From: Dolomedes plantarius
Taxonomy: Eukaryota > Arthropoda > Arachnida > Araneae > Dolomedidae
Direction: 5' to 3'
DNA length: 64,000 bases
Assembly: GCA_907164885.2 (NCBI GenBank)
Contig: OU015497.1
Span: forward strand, 69,901,429-69,965,428
Both the position numbers and the translations under genes were made by a program. Positions 36,946-49,531 of the stretch are shown in pieces. Position 1 is the first letter of the stretch. Every line of letters begins with the position of its first letter. The notes beneath the pieces were generated by a model. The model was not told the origin of the DNA and made no database searches. It worked only from the letters and a program-made list of their open reading frames with translations.

Positions 36946-38443
36946 TACTGTTTTTTGACAGGCATACTTCTATTTTTTTCAATGTGCAGAATAAATAAAA
37001 TATATATGAAATACATGAATTTTTCAAAATGAACTTATGCGAAATTTTCAAATATTATTATTTAAAAAATTTTTTAAACATTTGAATTAAAATAGGGAGT
37101 TTGGTGTTACATGAAAGATACGCGACTTCATGCCCAATACACTATGTATATTTTTAATTTTATCATTTATGTATTTTATTATTTTTCTGATATAGAAACA
37201 CAAATATACATTCTCTGAGTACATTATAAATTTATATTTCTTTAAATTTTCTCTCCACTTTCTATTTACAGATGATATTTTTTTAATGTAACTGCACACA
37301 TAACGCACACATGGGTGGTGTTGATAAGTCGGATATGATACAATTGATCTATGAAAGAGACAGAAAACCATAAAAGTGGTGGCATAGGCACTTTTTTGCT
37401 ATGCTGGAAATAGCATGTGTAAATTAATACGTAATATATACCGAAAAACATGAATCAATCTCCCTGTTAGAGTACAAAATTCGTGCAATATTTCTGTCAA
37501 ATTGAGATCTCTGCAAGCTTTGTGCACAAAGAAAAGTTCAATCAAAACTTCATTCAAAATGCAACATATGTAATTTTTTTATGTGTAAATTTTAAAAAAA
37601 TTGTTTTTTTAATATAATCAAAGTTAAATTTTCATTATATTTAAAATTGTTCTGCGTTTCATAATAAATAATTATATCATTTTTTAAACATTCTGATTAA
37701 TTTTTCTGATTAAGTTTGAAGATTTTTGTAACCCTATAATACTGGCGGTACTTTAAAGTACCACTTCAATTAACTAGTGGTAATTAATTAAATTTTAAGA
37801 AGGTAAGTAATTTTTTTACATTAATTTGTTAGTTAATCTCAATCAATAAAATCCCAAACTCCCCAAGATCCATTGCAGTAGCGGCCTTTGGCCTGGAGAA
37901 CAGACATGATTGCCTTGCTTAACATCTATACAGCATTGGTATATATAGCAGTCCTTTGGGTACTTTGTGCAACCAGAACTGTGAGATGGACAAAGATCAT
38001 TTGCTAAATTGTTCTTCATTGAACGAAGAAAACTTATACAGTCGATATTGGCGGGCTAGGTAGTTAATGCAATTGACATCCAGCGAGTGATTTTCTTTCA
38101 TGTTTTTGCAGTTCATGTTTGCAGTTTTGATGCAATGATTGTTCTTGTTTTAAGTTATTGTTTTCGTATTGTTCAGCTGTTCTATTTTTGTTTTATATGC
38201 CCGAATCTCATGCATCTTTGATGCATGGGAACCCATGATGTACAATCAAGTGCTTTTGCAATTAAAGAAAAAGTATGAGTTCTTCATTTATAACCAGACA
38301 AACCACAATGGTTTATATCTTGTAGTATTTGGAAGAGAGATATTTTTTAAAGTGCAATTCCTTTCTTGTTTCTTTGTTCCTTTATTATTTGAGATATCGT
38401 AAGCAACCCCATCTCAGTCTATGTCAAATCCAAAACTGCCATT
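36946..38443. other. AT-rich stretch, nothing firm
   Basis: A GC-richer patch at about 37855-38050 shows no recognised element. No gene is supported. Confidence 0.35.
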
Positions 38444-38553
38444 AACATTTTTTTATCAATATGTATGGAAGTTAAGAATATAAAAGTTTTACGTCAATAA
38501 CATTTTTTTATCAATATGTATGGAAGTTAAGAATATAAAAGTTTTACGTCAAT
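38444..38553. repeat. Perfect 55-bp tandem duplication
   Basis: Unit AACATTTTTTTATCAATATG... at 38444-38498 is repeated without change at 38499-38553. Perfect identity suggests a recent event or an assembly artefact. Confidence 0.9.
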
Positions 38554-39736
38554 TTGAGTAAATGTTTTTATACTTTTGATCACGTTCCTTTAATGTTAAT
38601 TGAACATGAAAATTCGGTTACGTTTTTAACTGACAGCCTCTCTCCAGATTTAATTTTTTCAATATTTTTAATTTTCAAAATAAAAAATTTGTAATATGGC
38701 ATGAATTATGAATTATCTCTGTAGGAAGGTTAAGTACTATACATCAAATATGTCAGATATAACACATTTAATTTGTTACATACTTACAAAAAGAAGCATG
38801 GACCTTAAAATACGATATTTTAAACAAAAGAAGTTAAAGAATTATCACATGACTTTTTAAAGAAATATTATACAAATTTAATATTACGAATTTCCGATTT
38901 ATTGCGGTTGATCTGCGTTTCTAATTGACAATTTTATATTTGTGTCTGATATTTTTGTTAGTTTGATAGTTTCTAATTTCATTTATATGTAATTTTATAC
39001 AGTTTTTTTTCATACTTCTCTAATATTGGGAATTAATGTACGTCCATCTCTAATTATGGAGGATAATTTATTTTGCTAGATATAAAATTTTAAAATTCTT
39101 AATTTTCAGAGTTTTAAGCTACACACTTTCTAAAACATACAAAAATACACGACCAAATTTATTTATGTTGATATTTCGGTTTTTCAATGACATTACTTTT
39201 TTATTAAGTTAAATTTAGATATATATGAACGGATTTCTGGAACGTGTAGGTGATGTATGTCATATTATGCCAAATCTTAAAACTTTTGTATGACCATGTT
39301 TATTTTAAAATTCAATTCGACGTTCAAATTATCGTTGCAATGTGAGTGAACGTAATGTGTTTAAAGAATTCACTTTCAACATGCAGCTTTTTCCATGAAT
39401 TGCTTTAAAACTTTAATATAAAGATATTTTCAAAATTTTCAGCTGTAAGAATATAAATCAATTTTACATTGAGAGATCTGCCGTATTATCAGTGATAACA
39501 GTCAGAAAAGAATAAATGGGTTGCCGTCATCGAAACTCTTGCACCCTAATATAAATACATATTATATAAAGAACACTGATAAAATATAAAATAATATTAC
39601 AAAACGGTAAATACTTTAAAACATGTTCATTGTGTTTACTTTCACTTCAACATGAAACACTTGAGATATGAGATAATTTTCAAAATGTCCCTAAAATTTC
39701 GAATTTTGAATAGACGGAATAACTAGTGTGGTTATA
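38554..39736. other. AT-rich stretch, nothing identified
   Basis: No supported feature. Confidence 0.4.
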
Positions 39737-39949
39737 TAGGGTGATTCACTGGAAAAAAAAACCCGAATATTCCGTAATAACTCGAGCTAGTATGAATCAA
39801 TTTGAACCGAAAAAATACGCTACTTACCTTGACGTATGTGTAATCGCTTGCATTACATGAGATGCTGGAAGTGATTTCCGTTCAACCGAATATGGGTCTC
39901 TGAAAATCCCTTTGCTACTCACCAAACTCCGTGATCATGATATTGGTGT

Positions 39950-40395
39950 GAGGTGAGCGATGTTTCAGTTGCGCATCATTGTCCACATTTTCTCTGACAC
40001 CACCTTAAACACCAATGTGTTCCTGGACATTTTTTAACTGTTCGGGAATTCACTATGCAATCGAGTGTTAATGGAAGGTTACTTCCAACAAGATAGAGCA
40101 AAGTGTCAAACACCGACAAGGAGCATGAAAAAAGTTGAGACCTCCTTCGGCAATAGAGCAATTTCAAAGGAGATTTCCCCCCCCCCCCTCCTGTTGCCGG
40201 ATCTGCCACCGGCAGACTTCTTCATGTGGGAAAAGTCTATCAGATCAAGTGTCGCATTGTGGCAGATTTGAAGGAAACCATCCAAAATTACTGCTATTCC
40301 TCCCGATATCCTTGCCAATACGTTTAGGAACATGAAGTGACGTGTCGAAACGCTAAAGATAGAAAACGCAGATCACTTACAGAATCGTATGTTAT
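39950..40395 (+). pseudogene. DDE transposase C-terminal remnant
   Basis: Read with frame changes it shows DTTLNTNVFLDIF, GYFQQDRAKCQTP (second catalytic Asp) and PPADFFMWE (region of the third Asp), then RNMK and a basic tail. The order matches the C-terminal half of Tc1/mariner-superfamily DDE transposases. The N-terminal half and first Asp are missing. A C-run at about 40179-40189 marks one break. Confidence 0.6.
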
Positions 40396-40437
40396 ACGAA
40401 CAATTACTCATACGTCAAGGTATGTAGCGTATTTTTT

Positions 40438-41674
40438 GGTTTAGATTGCTTCCAAAACACACAGCCGGACCCGACATAGCAACGAGGCCCTTCTGGATTA
40501 GTTCCCTCCGGTGAGAAGGGACCATAGCAGACGACCACTCTAAGTACGCACAGCATCTGCCCTTCGGTAGACCCACAGGGCTAACCCCGCAGAGCAGGAA
40601 GCACAGTGTGGAAGGCCGCAGGACAGACGGATAGGAGAAAAAAACGAATTTCGAAGAAACGGCCATGCTAATCTACTCTGATAGAGAGGAAACACCCGGA
40701 GAGCTGTCCCGACACAAACTGCGAACAGAACAAGGGAAGCAGAAAGCACGCAAAAAGCGGCTTTCCCAAAAAATGATGGCGTACATAATGGAGATGAGAG
40801 AAGCCGCAATAGCCAAAAAGAAATAGACCCAACAAGTCTAAGATGAGATTGGCTCGAGCATAAAATAGAAAACTTAAAACGACGGTGTCGCTGCTTGATC
40901 AGGACGAATAATCGACTTGTCCTAAATTGGTTATGGTCAATTTTGAGAGCGAACAATCGCAAAACTAGGAGCAGAACCAGCAATTTGAATCCAAATTCTC
41001 ATTGTTGCTGTGCAACCCACCCTGCGGAACCATCGTGACCCAGATTGTCCCATATTCGCCAATGGGCACCACCCGAAAGACGAGGACCGGGGCCTATAGT
41101 GTTGGACTAAAAGCCCAGATTACCTAGCAAGGCTACAGTCGATAGGTCAGAGTCCGAGGACAGGACCAATATTCTTGCCTTGCGCAGACCTCGTGCCTTC
41201 TCGCTCATCATAGTCCTACTCATCCCAAGTGATGAGCGGTTTATTCTCGGGGAATACTAACACAAAAAGGATCTGAACCAGACTGATCAAGGATAAATTT
41301 ATTTCTAAACTGAGCTAAGCTGATACCGGAAACGAATATTAAGATTAAACTGACATGAGGTAATAGTGGATGGTCAGAAAAGCTAGACCAGCCGCTTAGT
41401 AATTAAATATCGTAGCAGGGGGGAAATTTAATAGGTGAGATATTAAAACTATACTTAAAGTATGACCTCAGGCGCTGTAGTAAATTATCAGGTTTACAAA
41501 CCTTGCAGTTACACATCTAACTAGCGTGCTTGCTAGATTCTTTGTTGTAGTCATCAATGCGTTTGCATCATAGCTTTATGTTTGATTTTTCCCTAGCCTA
41601 ATTTTACTTCAAGAGAGACGATTTTCAAAACATCTTCCTCTTCAGTCTTGACCCCAGCAGGTTTAGATTGCTTC
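40438..41674. mobile_element. 1.2-kb unidentified insertion with 15-bp duplication
   Basis: GGTTTAGATTGCTTC occurs at 40438-40452 and again at 41660-41674, bracketing 1207 bp that interrupt an otherwise matching inverted repeat. A 15-bp direct repeat suggests target-primed retroposition (LINE or LINE-mobilised). There is no poly(A) tail and no reverse-transcriptase motif visible. Plus-strand 40638-40829 is open and highly charged (DREETPGELSRHK, KARKKRLSQKMM). A minus-strand frame, 40540-40983, is also open but reads like its shadow. The insert is GC-rich in its first half and AT-rich in its second. Confidence 0.65.
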
Positions 41675-41730
41675 ATCCTAGCAAGAGTTACAGCAGAATA
41701 ATCGGAGCCTCTTTCGAGTGAATCACCCTA

Positions 41731-43670
41731 CAGAACTATACAGTGAACATTGAGAAATATTCAATTACACAATAATATAATAATCCCGTTCTAAACAAGG
41801 CTTGACTTTTCCGGACCCCGTTAACTAACTACTTGGGACTTATACCCAACACATGATAAGTATGTGAAAAAAGATATATATATTTATCAAAAAACTATAG
41901 TTGTAACCAACACGAAATGTAAACTATAATTTTTCAATTTTTAAAATAACTTTCCCTCCATTTATCATACTCATATTTTTATCCTCATTTTCAAGAGGTC
42001 AAATTGTTTAAGTTTTAGAAAAGTTGAAAATAAATTATGCTCCTCGAAATTCATCCTGATACATTTTTTTTCAAATACATAAGTACTTTTATACGGTAAG
42101 AATGAAATTTTTAACAATTTTAAATCTCTTGAGAAGATACGAGTAAAAATACCAATTGTTATCATGCTACAGAGCCTGCAGCGAAGGGGCTGGATTGGGG
42201 TTATTTTTGAAACGTATCATTAAAATTTCATACAGTCAGAATATATGTGAAAATCTTACGAAATAGGTCGATGTTTGTAAATCAAATAATTCCCGGAAGA
42301 CTTATCCATTATATTTTGAACGGAATGACAGGAAAGTTATTTAAATCTTTTCGTATTCCTTAACGTATTCGGATTATATCTTGATTTTGTAAAAAAGTAA
42401 GTAAGTTAAGAAACGTTTTGAAGTATATATATATATATATCTATATATATATATAATAAAAAGATGGCATCTAAAAGAAGACCAGTTTATAATTTTAAAA
42501 AATTACTTTTTTATAATATATTTATTATTAAAAATGATAAAAATTACAAATAAGATAATACACATGCCGTTTTCTAAGGTTACTTGAAATTAAATCAATA
42601 TTATTTTATTTAATTGTCGTCTGATTGAAATAATTTCATCATTCACCTTCAAATTAATTTGCTGAAGGTCGTTCTCATTTTCTTTTTTTTTTCTTTTAAC
42701 ATGTGCTTCTTATGGTCTATAACATGCTCCTTCTATTACGTCTTTTACCAGTTCTGTCTTAGGAATCCAGGAGCGACAATTTTGATGATATCTATCTTCT
42801 ATGTGAAATGAAAATTACTCCGGATTTACTGCTTTAATATGTCACAGAATTTAGCAAAACCTAAGTTTGAGCCATTCATGTCTGTGTACTGATTCCTAAC
42901 CTACTGATAAAAGACGAATCACTATTTGAGGATTTTATCCCTAAAATACCTTCGGTGAATAATCTGACGTCAAGCACTGGTAATGCATGACCCTCTCAAG
43001 ACGTTATATCACAGTTTACTCCGTCATCAATACATTTTATAGACTTGTAGCATGCCAAACATCAACCGCACTAAGTTTTGTGGTACTTTCAGCTGATATT
43101 TATGGAATGGCTGTCACAAGGTATTTTGCACTGTTACTCAGAAGTTTAATGAGACCATGATATGTAGGCTCATGGTGGGTTTACTTTCAATCTTTCAAGA
43201 CTTATTAGGGCTAGTACTACATTTTCATGATCGAATCGCTTATTTACATCATTAAATTAGATCAATTCTTCGCTTATGATAAGTACAAACGCTTGTTTTT
43301 TACTATGAAAATTTTACTATGCCAAATGAATAAAATTCTTGCATCATCCTACATGTTCATATGAATTATACATAAAATATATTCAGTGTGTTAAATTTAA
43401 GATATTTTTGCCCTATTGCAGAGAATAAAAGAACTTCGACATTTTAATTAGCAGAGTTATTAACACCCTTTATTAAAGATTACTTTATTAAAGAATCTCT
43501 TTTTTTATAAAAATGCCATTTTACTTTTACTCAACACTACATTTTTAAACTGAATTAATATCTTTAGATACTTAATAGGAATAATTTTATGATATTAATT
43601 AAAAACTTTTAAAAAAATTGCGTTAGTCTACGTCACGGAGGTAGGTTCGATTTTGAACGTAGAAAATGTC
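41731..43670. other. AT-rich stretch with a small TA tract
   Basis: (TA)n at about 42424-42454. No gene is supported. Confidence 0.4.
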
Positions 43671-43689
43671 TTAAATCAGTTGAATGAGT

Positions 43690-43907
43690 ATGAATAAATT
43701 TATGTGCATTTTGAGAAGTTTCATAACATGAACTTGATGTAGCCGAGTTTCCTCAGAGTTGACGCTACTGGACTCCACTGATGTATTGGTTTCTAACGCT
43801 TCAGCCACTTTTCCGCGTTTAGGAATGTTTCTCATGAATTCACTAGGGGTGAGTGGAACATTTTCGGATATCCCAGAGTCCGTTCTTATCATTTCATTCC
43901 GTTTCAT
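43690..43907 (-). CDS. Weak coding-exon candidate
   Basis: The minus strand is open with protein-like composition (RTDSGISENVPLTPSEFMRN, then GKVAEALETN). It is preceded on that strand by AAAACCAG, a plausible acceptor ending just before ATG at 43907, and CATCAA/GTTCAT could serve as a donor near 43725. I do not recognise the family and no neighbouring exon is found, so a transposon fragment or chance is possible. Confidence 0.25.
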
Positions 43908-43954
43908 CTGGTTTTGATTGTATATACAATGTATATAAATTTTATTGAGTGTCT

Positions 43955-44190
43955 CACCAGTTCAAAGCCCGTTGTTCCTCTGATTGAATGCCCACCTTCA
44001 CAAAATTGGTCTTAGACTCTCCTGTCTGTACTCTATGTGACACTGGACAATGTATGGATAATAAGCATATCGACGAATGTACTGCATTAATGGATTTTAA
44101 TTTTCTTGTTCTGAAGTATTGGGAATCTAGACTAAGGCTAGTGGCTTAGTGGTCATATTCTTGGCATTTGTATAAATAAATAAATAAACA
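43955..44190 (+). mobile_element. Non-LTR retrotransposon (LINE) 3' end
   Basis: The plus strand reads LVLDSPVCTLCDTGQCMDNK then HIDECTALMD and LKYW. The spacing C-x2-C...H-x3-4-C resembles the zinc-finger-like C-terminus of many arthropod LINE reverse-transcriptase proteins. A stop and a short 3' region follow, ending in an AAAT repeat tail (about 44173-44188), typical of several LINE clades. The upstream reverse-transcriptase domain is missing, as usual for 5'-truncated copies. Confidence 0.6.
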
Positions 44191-44849
44191 TTTTATATTT
44201 GCCGACATTGTCGAGCAGAAGTATTATGACAATTCTAATGACTACAACTTTCAGAAATCTTCACCGATCACTACGGATGCAAATACTATACGCATATCTC
44301 GTTGAGACGAAGCTGCAGAAACCTCACTTATATAGTTCCGATAAGTAGTTCTCTGTTGACGAGTGCTTGAAGGTCCCAGGCTGACGTAGATAGGGCTTAT
44401 CCTACACCTCCCTTCCCCTTACAGCGCATGTGCACCGTATCCTTTTTATAACTTTTGACCTATGGCTTCAAAACAATATATACGTTGTTACTATTCGCTG
44501 AATAGTTAATGAGTTACCGCTTTTATAAATTGCTACTAATTTTGTTACACCCAACTCCATGATGATACCACATATGGGACCAATTTGAAACACGTGTTCA
44601 GCATGAAAAAAAATTATAAACAGTATAATCTTTATCTGAAAATTTGGAATTAATAACATAATCACTGATAATGAGTCTTTGAATTATTGGATAAATGCGG
44701 TAATTGGGATTTATGCTGTGAATCATTAAATTGATCTGTATTAAATCATTAACTCCCAAGTGAAATTCACTGCAGGTGAATTCCCACCCCCAAAACAAGT
44801 ATAATATGTAAATAACCCCTAGAAACAAAACAAACAAGTCCCATCTCTG

Positions 44850-44911
<62 letters not shown>

Positions 44912-45443
44912 TTTAATGAATAGCATGTTATGTTGCTAATAATTAGTAATACAAAACTAAATGATTAAAGTTAGTATATAACTACTAAAAAAGTAAATAA
45001 AAACTAGTGTAATTAAAATAATAAATAATAATAACTCTTAGTCATAATAAATGCCTAAGTTAACTTAGGTAATTATGTCCTATAAAACAGTGTCCTTTGT
45101 AAGTCTGCTGGTGAATCCATTTGCTCCATGGTTGCAATGTTAGTGACGTCAGTCTTCTTGCGGTCTCTTTAACTTAATTTCACTTTGTCTGGCGCCGAGT
45201 TTGGTGTTCTATGATAAAGCCACTGAATATTCACTTCTTCTATTTCTTATGGATTGTACAGTGTCTAACTATGTTTATTGCTCAGATCATACTTATTAGA
45301 AACAATCCATTGGTTTTTATATAGTATTGGCACCACTGATGAGAAGATGCTGTCTAAAACTTATTTGTCACTTATCTTTTCATGTTTTTAGTTCCTGGCT
45401 CTTGTGGTTCTGAGCATATACTGGTTTTTCACTTTCAACTGTG

Positions 45444-45501
<58 letters not shown>

Positions 45502-46599
45502 ATAAAGATACGTATGGATACATAGACAAGTAGATGGATATTCTGAAAATAAATCATACAGAATTATTTTTTTCTCTGGTAATTTCTCTAATTGAGGAAT
45601 TTTCTATTATTTTAATATAATTAATTTATTAGCATTGGATAAACTGTACAAATATCATTAAATGATAAATGCAATTCATGTTTACTTTCTAAATTATTGA
45701 AAACATTAGATAAAAAAAGAACCTAGTTATATTTTCATCAAATTATATTCTAATTTCATTTTACGAAATTCTTTTGAATATGTCAATTAAGAAACAGTAG
45801 ATTGTGTTTATAATCACTTTACACAGCATCTTGGCTACGATGTTTTAAATAAACATGTGTAATGAAATAAGTTAATGAATAATTCAGTAAAATACATATT
45901 TTAATGTCATTAAGAAACTAATACGAATTTCTCTTTAACTCTAATTGTTTTCTTCTTTTATTATACACGAAAAAAATACTGCATATTTTTTTCACGCTTT
46001 ATTTTAATAATAAAAAAATTAATTAGAAATTAGTGTTTGTTTTGAAAGAAGATTTTAAGTTTTTATGTATCCAAATTTTTTTTAAGAAAATTATATATGC
46101 ATACATTTTTAAAGCCTTAAAATAGAATTAAATCCTGATAATTTTTCAATATAATTTTAAAATTCAATCAACGTGGTATATTGTCATGTTATGAAATTAT
46201 TACGATTGGAGTATGAAAATTTTAATATATTTTTCAGCCTAAAAGATTGAAAATGATACAACACAGAAGATTTACTTTACCATTATTTTCTTTAAGGCAA
46301 TTTAGTTATGTCTTCATGTATTGAAGAAAGATAACTTATTTTATTTATAATGAATGTTGTATAATTAGCAGACATTAGTTTAAGATAACTGCATATTGTA
46401 AATTATAATAGCAAAAAAAAAATATAATTAGCTCCTGACCTTTGAATATAAAGGGTACGGCAGAATAGACTCCCACACTCCAAAGTGTAATAATAAACGA
46501 ATGAAACAATTTACAGAAAAAAGCTCTGTATTTCCGAAAAGTAACTATAATCAAGTTTTTTCACTAGGCTTTGAAAATAACATAAAACAGGTGGTACGT
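44191..46599. other. Mostly AT-rich, two TA tracts
   Basis: (TA)n at 44852-44908 and at 45450-45500. About 44240-44450 is GC-richer but not recognised. No gene is supported. Confidence 0.4.
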
Positions 46600-46970
46600 G
46601 CTATTTGCGATGCACTGTCGAAGGAGGTCTCTAAAGTTTTCAATCAGTCTGTTGATCCTTTTTGAGGGAATGGATGCAACGTCCTCTTGAATAGATAACT
46701 GCCGGACTCGTTGCACATTTTCAGGAGTTTTAATGTTCCATTTGATTTCCTTTAAAATGCAGACCCACTTGCTCTAACATTTGAAACCCATTGCAAGATA
46801 ATTTATTGCTCCGGAATGACAACTGTTGCATACAGCCGGAAGTGCGTGCTAAATGTCCTCTGTTTTTAAGGATACACAATCGGCTACACAAGCCGTCATG
46901 TTCACCGGACCAACACATGGTGTCTACTGACAACTAGGAAATCCTCCCGGACTTTTGGCTCCTCCAGTGC
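46600..46970 (-). pseudogene. Degraded Tc1-like transposase C-terminus
   Basis: The minus strand near 46720-46600 reads TPENVQRVRQLSIQEDVASI and INRLIENFRDLL, resembling the helical C-terminus of Tc1 transposases, with a preceding NRGHLARTSGCM. No catalytic residue is clear, and several stops and shifts are present. This is an old remnant. Confidence 0.4.
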
Positions 46971-47555
46971 TATTTTTTTTGCTCGTGACTTCCTTACTAG
47001 TGACCTTCAGAGATGAGAGAATTCATTCTGCCTCATCTTAGACTGTAATCAAATGTGGTCATCTGGTGAAACGAATACAGTAAAATTTAAAATTTCGCTA
47101 GTTTTACTGTTTTAAAACAAAATCGTATAAATTTGACATTCGGAAAACATTTAGTTATGAAAATTCAATGAAAATTTAAAACTGAAATAAAAGAAAATAA
47201 ACATTTCAATATTATCTTTTTAATATCTCAACAGTTTTTGCACTTTGTTACTCTTGAATTACACTTTAAAGATTCATAGTAAAGTAATATTTCCCCCCTT
47301 GGAAATAGATATAAATATAACTTGCAACCAAAACCTGCTCATGTAGCCTCATACAAAACGCTTAGAAAATTATAGACAAAAAATAGACGTCATCAAATTA
47401 AAATGATTAAATGAAAGTTTCACAATTGGTTTATATTTTTATGATTTTCATTTATCCTATTTCCATGAACTGTACTTGATATTAATTCCACAAATTTTGT
47501 ATTAAATTGAAATGTGAGGATACGTTATTGCCAATAGCACTGTATTTCAAAGCCT
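46971..47555. other. AT-rich stretch, nothing identified
   Basis: No supported feature. Confidence 0.4.
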
Positions 47556-48160
47556 GTGTGTTGCTGTTGTTGCTCTACTGAAATGTGGCTGGAAGTTCCA
47601 GACCAGGGTCTTATCGGCTTCGGGCTGAAGTGTGCGGTTCCGGATTATATAGCACCACAAGGGTCGGATTCCGTCTTAGCTACTTGCCACCTCGATTTTG
47701 ATCTAACAACCAAAGGGACGACATCTGTGTGGGATCGTACCCTGTCCCATCTTCTCTGACCTTAAAGAGGGACTTTCCTGTCAACGGATATAGCGTCCCC
47801 ATATCCGGCCTAGACACCGAGATATTTGAGGTGGTGAAAGGCAAAGTGGTGTAAGTCAGTAAGTCAAGTGGTGTAAGTCAAAAGCGTTTTACAGCAAAAA
47901 CCCCAAAAACATCCACAATAAACTGAACAAATTATAATTCATAATAATTATTATAATATTGAAAATAATATTTATTTGCAATTTCACTATAAATTGAACA
48001 TGAAGATTACATTTTTCCCTAAAATAAAAAAAGAGTTGAAAATGTGACTTACACCACTTTGCCTTTCACCGCCTCATTTAATGGTGCGAGTCGGGACTGG
48101 ATTCGATACGAGCACCCTCAGCACCTAAAGCCAGCTACCACGAGTGTACCTTAAGCCCTG
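47556..48160 (-). mobile_element. SINE copy, minus strand, interrupted by a MITE
   Basis: The CAA-type tail is at the left (GTTGCTGTTGTTG), followed by the shared 3' block, GGCCTAGACACC, and the tRNA-like head at the right (48080-48155). The 47828-48075 MITE splits it. AAGCCTGTG / AAGCCCTGTA flank it as a possible imperfect target duplication. Confidence 0.65.
47828..48075. mobile_element. 248-bp MITE inserted in the SINE
   Basis: The inverted ends GAGGTGGTGAAAGGCAAAGT and (inward from right) GAGGCGGTGAAAGGCAAAGT match over about 30 bp including GGTGTAAGTCA. ATTT flanks both sides (47824-47827 and 48076-48079) and is present once in uninterrupted SINE copies. The interior is AT-rich and non-coding. 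Confidence 0.8.
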
Positions 48161-48480
48161 TAAGCTTGAGTTTGCTCAATTAATAAAACAACGACATCTA
48201 TGGAGACGGAAGTCAAATCCACCTTCTTAGCAGGTGGTCATTAGAATGGTGCTGTTGAAGAAGAAAAAACTGACTGTGGTTTGTTAGTCAAAAGCAAGAA
48301 AAAAAATTCCAGGGTTTGCTATACCCAGGGTAAGTGCTGGAGTACCCTTTTGAGAGATAGAGGAAGAATACTTCCTTAATTGCGTGTAGGGCCGTTGGCG
48401 CATCGTATTGGACTGGTTATTGATCCTATCCGAACCTTAAGGTGGTTGGGGGAAACGAAAGGAGATCACCTGGAGTATTA
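48161..48480. other. Mixed stretch, nothing firm
   Basis: 48385-48450 has a faint tRNA-like look (TTGGCGCATCG) but no convincing B box. No gene is supported. Confidence 0.3.
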
Positions 48481-49531
48481 TCTATATTAATGAATGGAAG
48501 TGTTTGTGTGTGTGTCTGTGTGGTCTCAAGACGAATCTATGGCACTTACAGTCATGAACTTCGGCACACAGATGTGCAGACGACGAGTACGTGTACCTAG
48601 AAGTCCGAATTTTAAATTTTATAACCGTTAATTTTTAATTAATAAAATTCCAACAATTTTTGAAGGGGGAATCCAGAAATGGAAGATCCTCCCAGCCGTC
48701 TACCAAGGGTGAATCCAGAAATGTAAGAGCCTCACAACTCTCAAGCCAGCCATGTTGGGCTGACTGAAGAGCGAGAGGCAAAAACGATAGAAAATAAATA
48801 CAATCAAAAAGGTTCAAGTCATATATTAAACTCGAATAATAAATGAAATTTATATTTTAAGACATTTCGAAGAATTACCGTTGATTTTTCGAAGAATTAG
48901 CGGTCTCAGATTGTAAACAAAGTTCTTTGCGGTCATTTTCATTTTAGAAAATCATTCCAAAACGCAATTTGATATTTTTCGTTTTCAGCTTTTAGTGGCT
49001 TATTAAAAATGTATATATATTTTTCATTTATACTGTTAATTATTCTAGGTTATTTAAGCTGTGTTTAGTTTTATTTATACTGTTTCCTTTTCTGCATTTT
49101 TGCACTTTTGATTTTAATCACAGTTTTAAGGGAAACTTTTTTAGTAATTTATTTTGTTTTTGTATTTCTATAATTTTAAAACATACTTTTCATTTCATTT
49201 TCTGTAATTTTGCACTTTTGATTTTAATCTCAGTTTTATTTTCGGGTCTTTCTTTCACATTTTTTACTATGTAATTTATACTGTGTTTAGTTTTTAAATT
49301 GATTTTGGTTAACAAACAAACATTCTTAAAATCCCAGGCAACGCCGGCTAGCAGGGGGTTGAGGGGGGAGAATTTTTCTTCTGCTTGCGACTGTTTGCAG
49401 AACATGGGATGCGTAACCACAAAATTTAAATACCTTTATACGTTGTTTTTTAGTGTTTCCATTCTCTGACAACGACTGCTGAAGGGAGCGTGTCCCTAAA
49501 CCGACCGGCTAGACAGCCGAATCCCGGCTAG
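48481..49531 (+). mobile_element. Helitron-like element 1 (non-autonomous)
   Basis: It begins TCTATATTAATGAATGG after an A, and ends with a hairpin (CGGCT-AGAC-AGCCG, 49506-49519), eight bases, then CTAG before T. The TC start, 3' hairpin with CTAG end and A/T insertion site are the Helitron signature. The 5' region shares GACGAATCTATGGCACTT and CCGAATTTTAAATTTTAT with element 2. The interior is AT-rich with internal repeats (GCACTTTTGATTTTAATC twice). No Rep/helicase is encoded. An alternative 3' end is CGCCGGCTAG near 49346-49355. Confidence 0.6.

Larger units (their letters stand above)
39739..41728 (+). mobile_element. Long-TIR Tc1/mariner-type element split by an insertion
   Basis: TA lies on both sides (39737-39738 and 41729-41730). 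The tips GGGTGATTCACTGG and, inward from the right, GGGTGATTCACTCG begin inverted repeats of more than 100 bp, which include AAAAAATACGCTAC and CCTTGACGTATG. The right repeat is interrupted at 40453-41659. Without that insertion the element would be about 770 bp. Confidence 0.75.

Noticed and set aside
40540..40983. 147-codon minus-strand open frame in the unidentified insertion
   Set aside because: Hydrophobic, Leu/Ser-rich product that looks like the shadow of a charged plus-strand frame. No motif was recognised.
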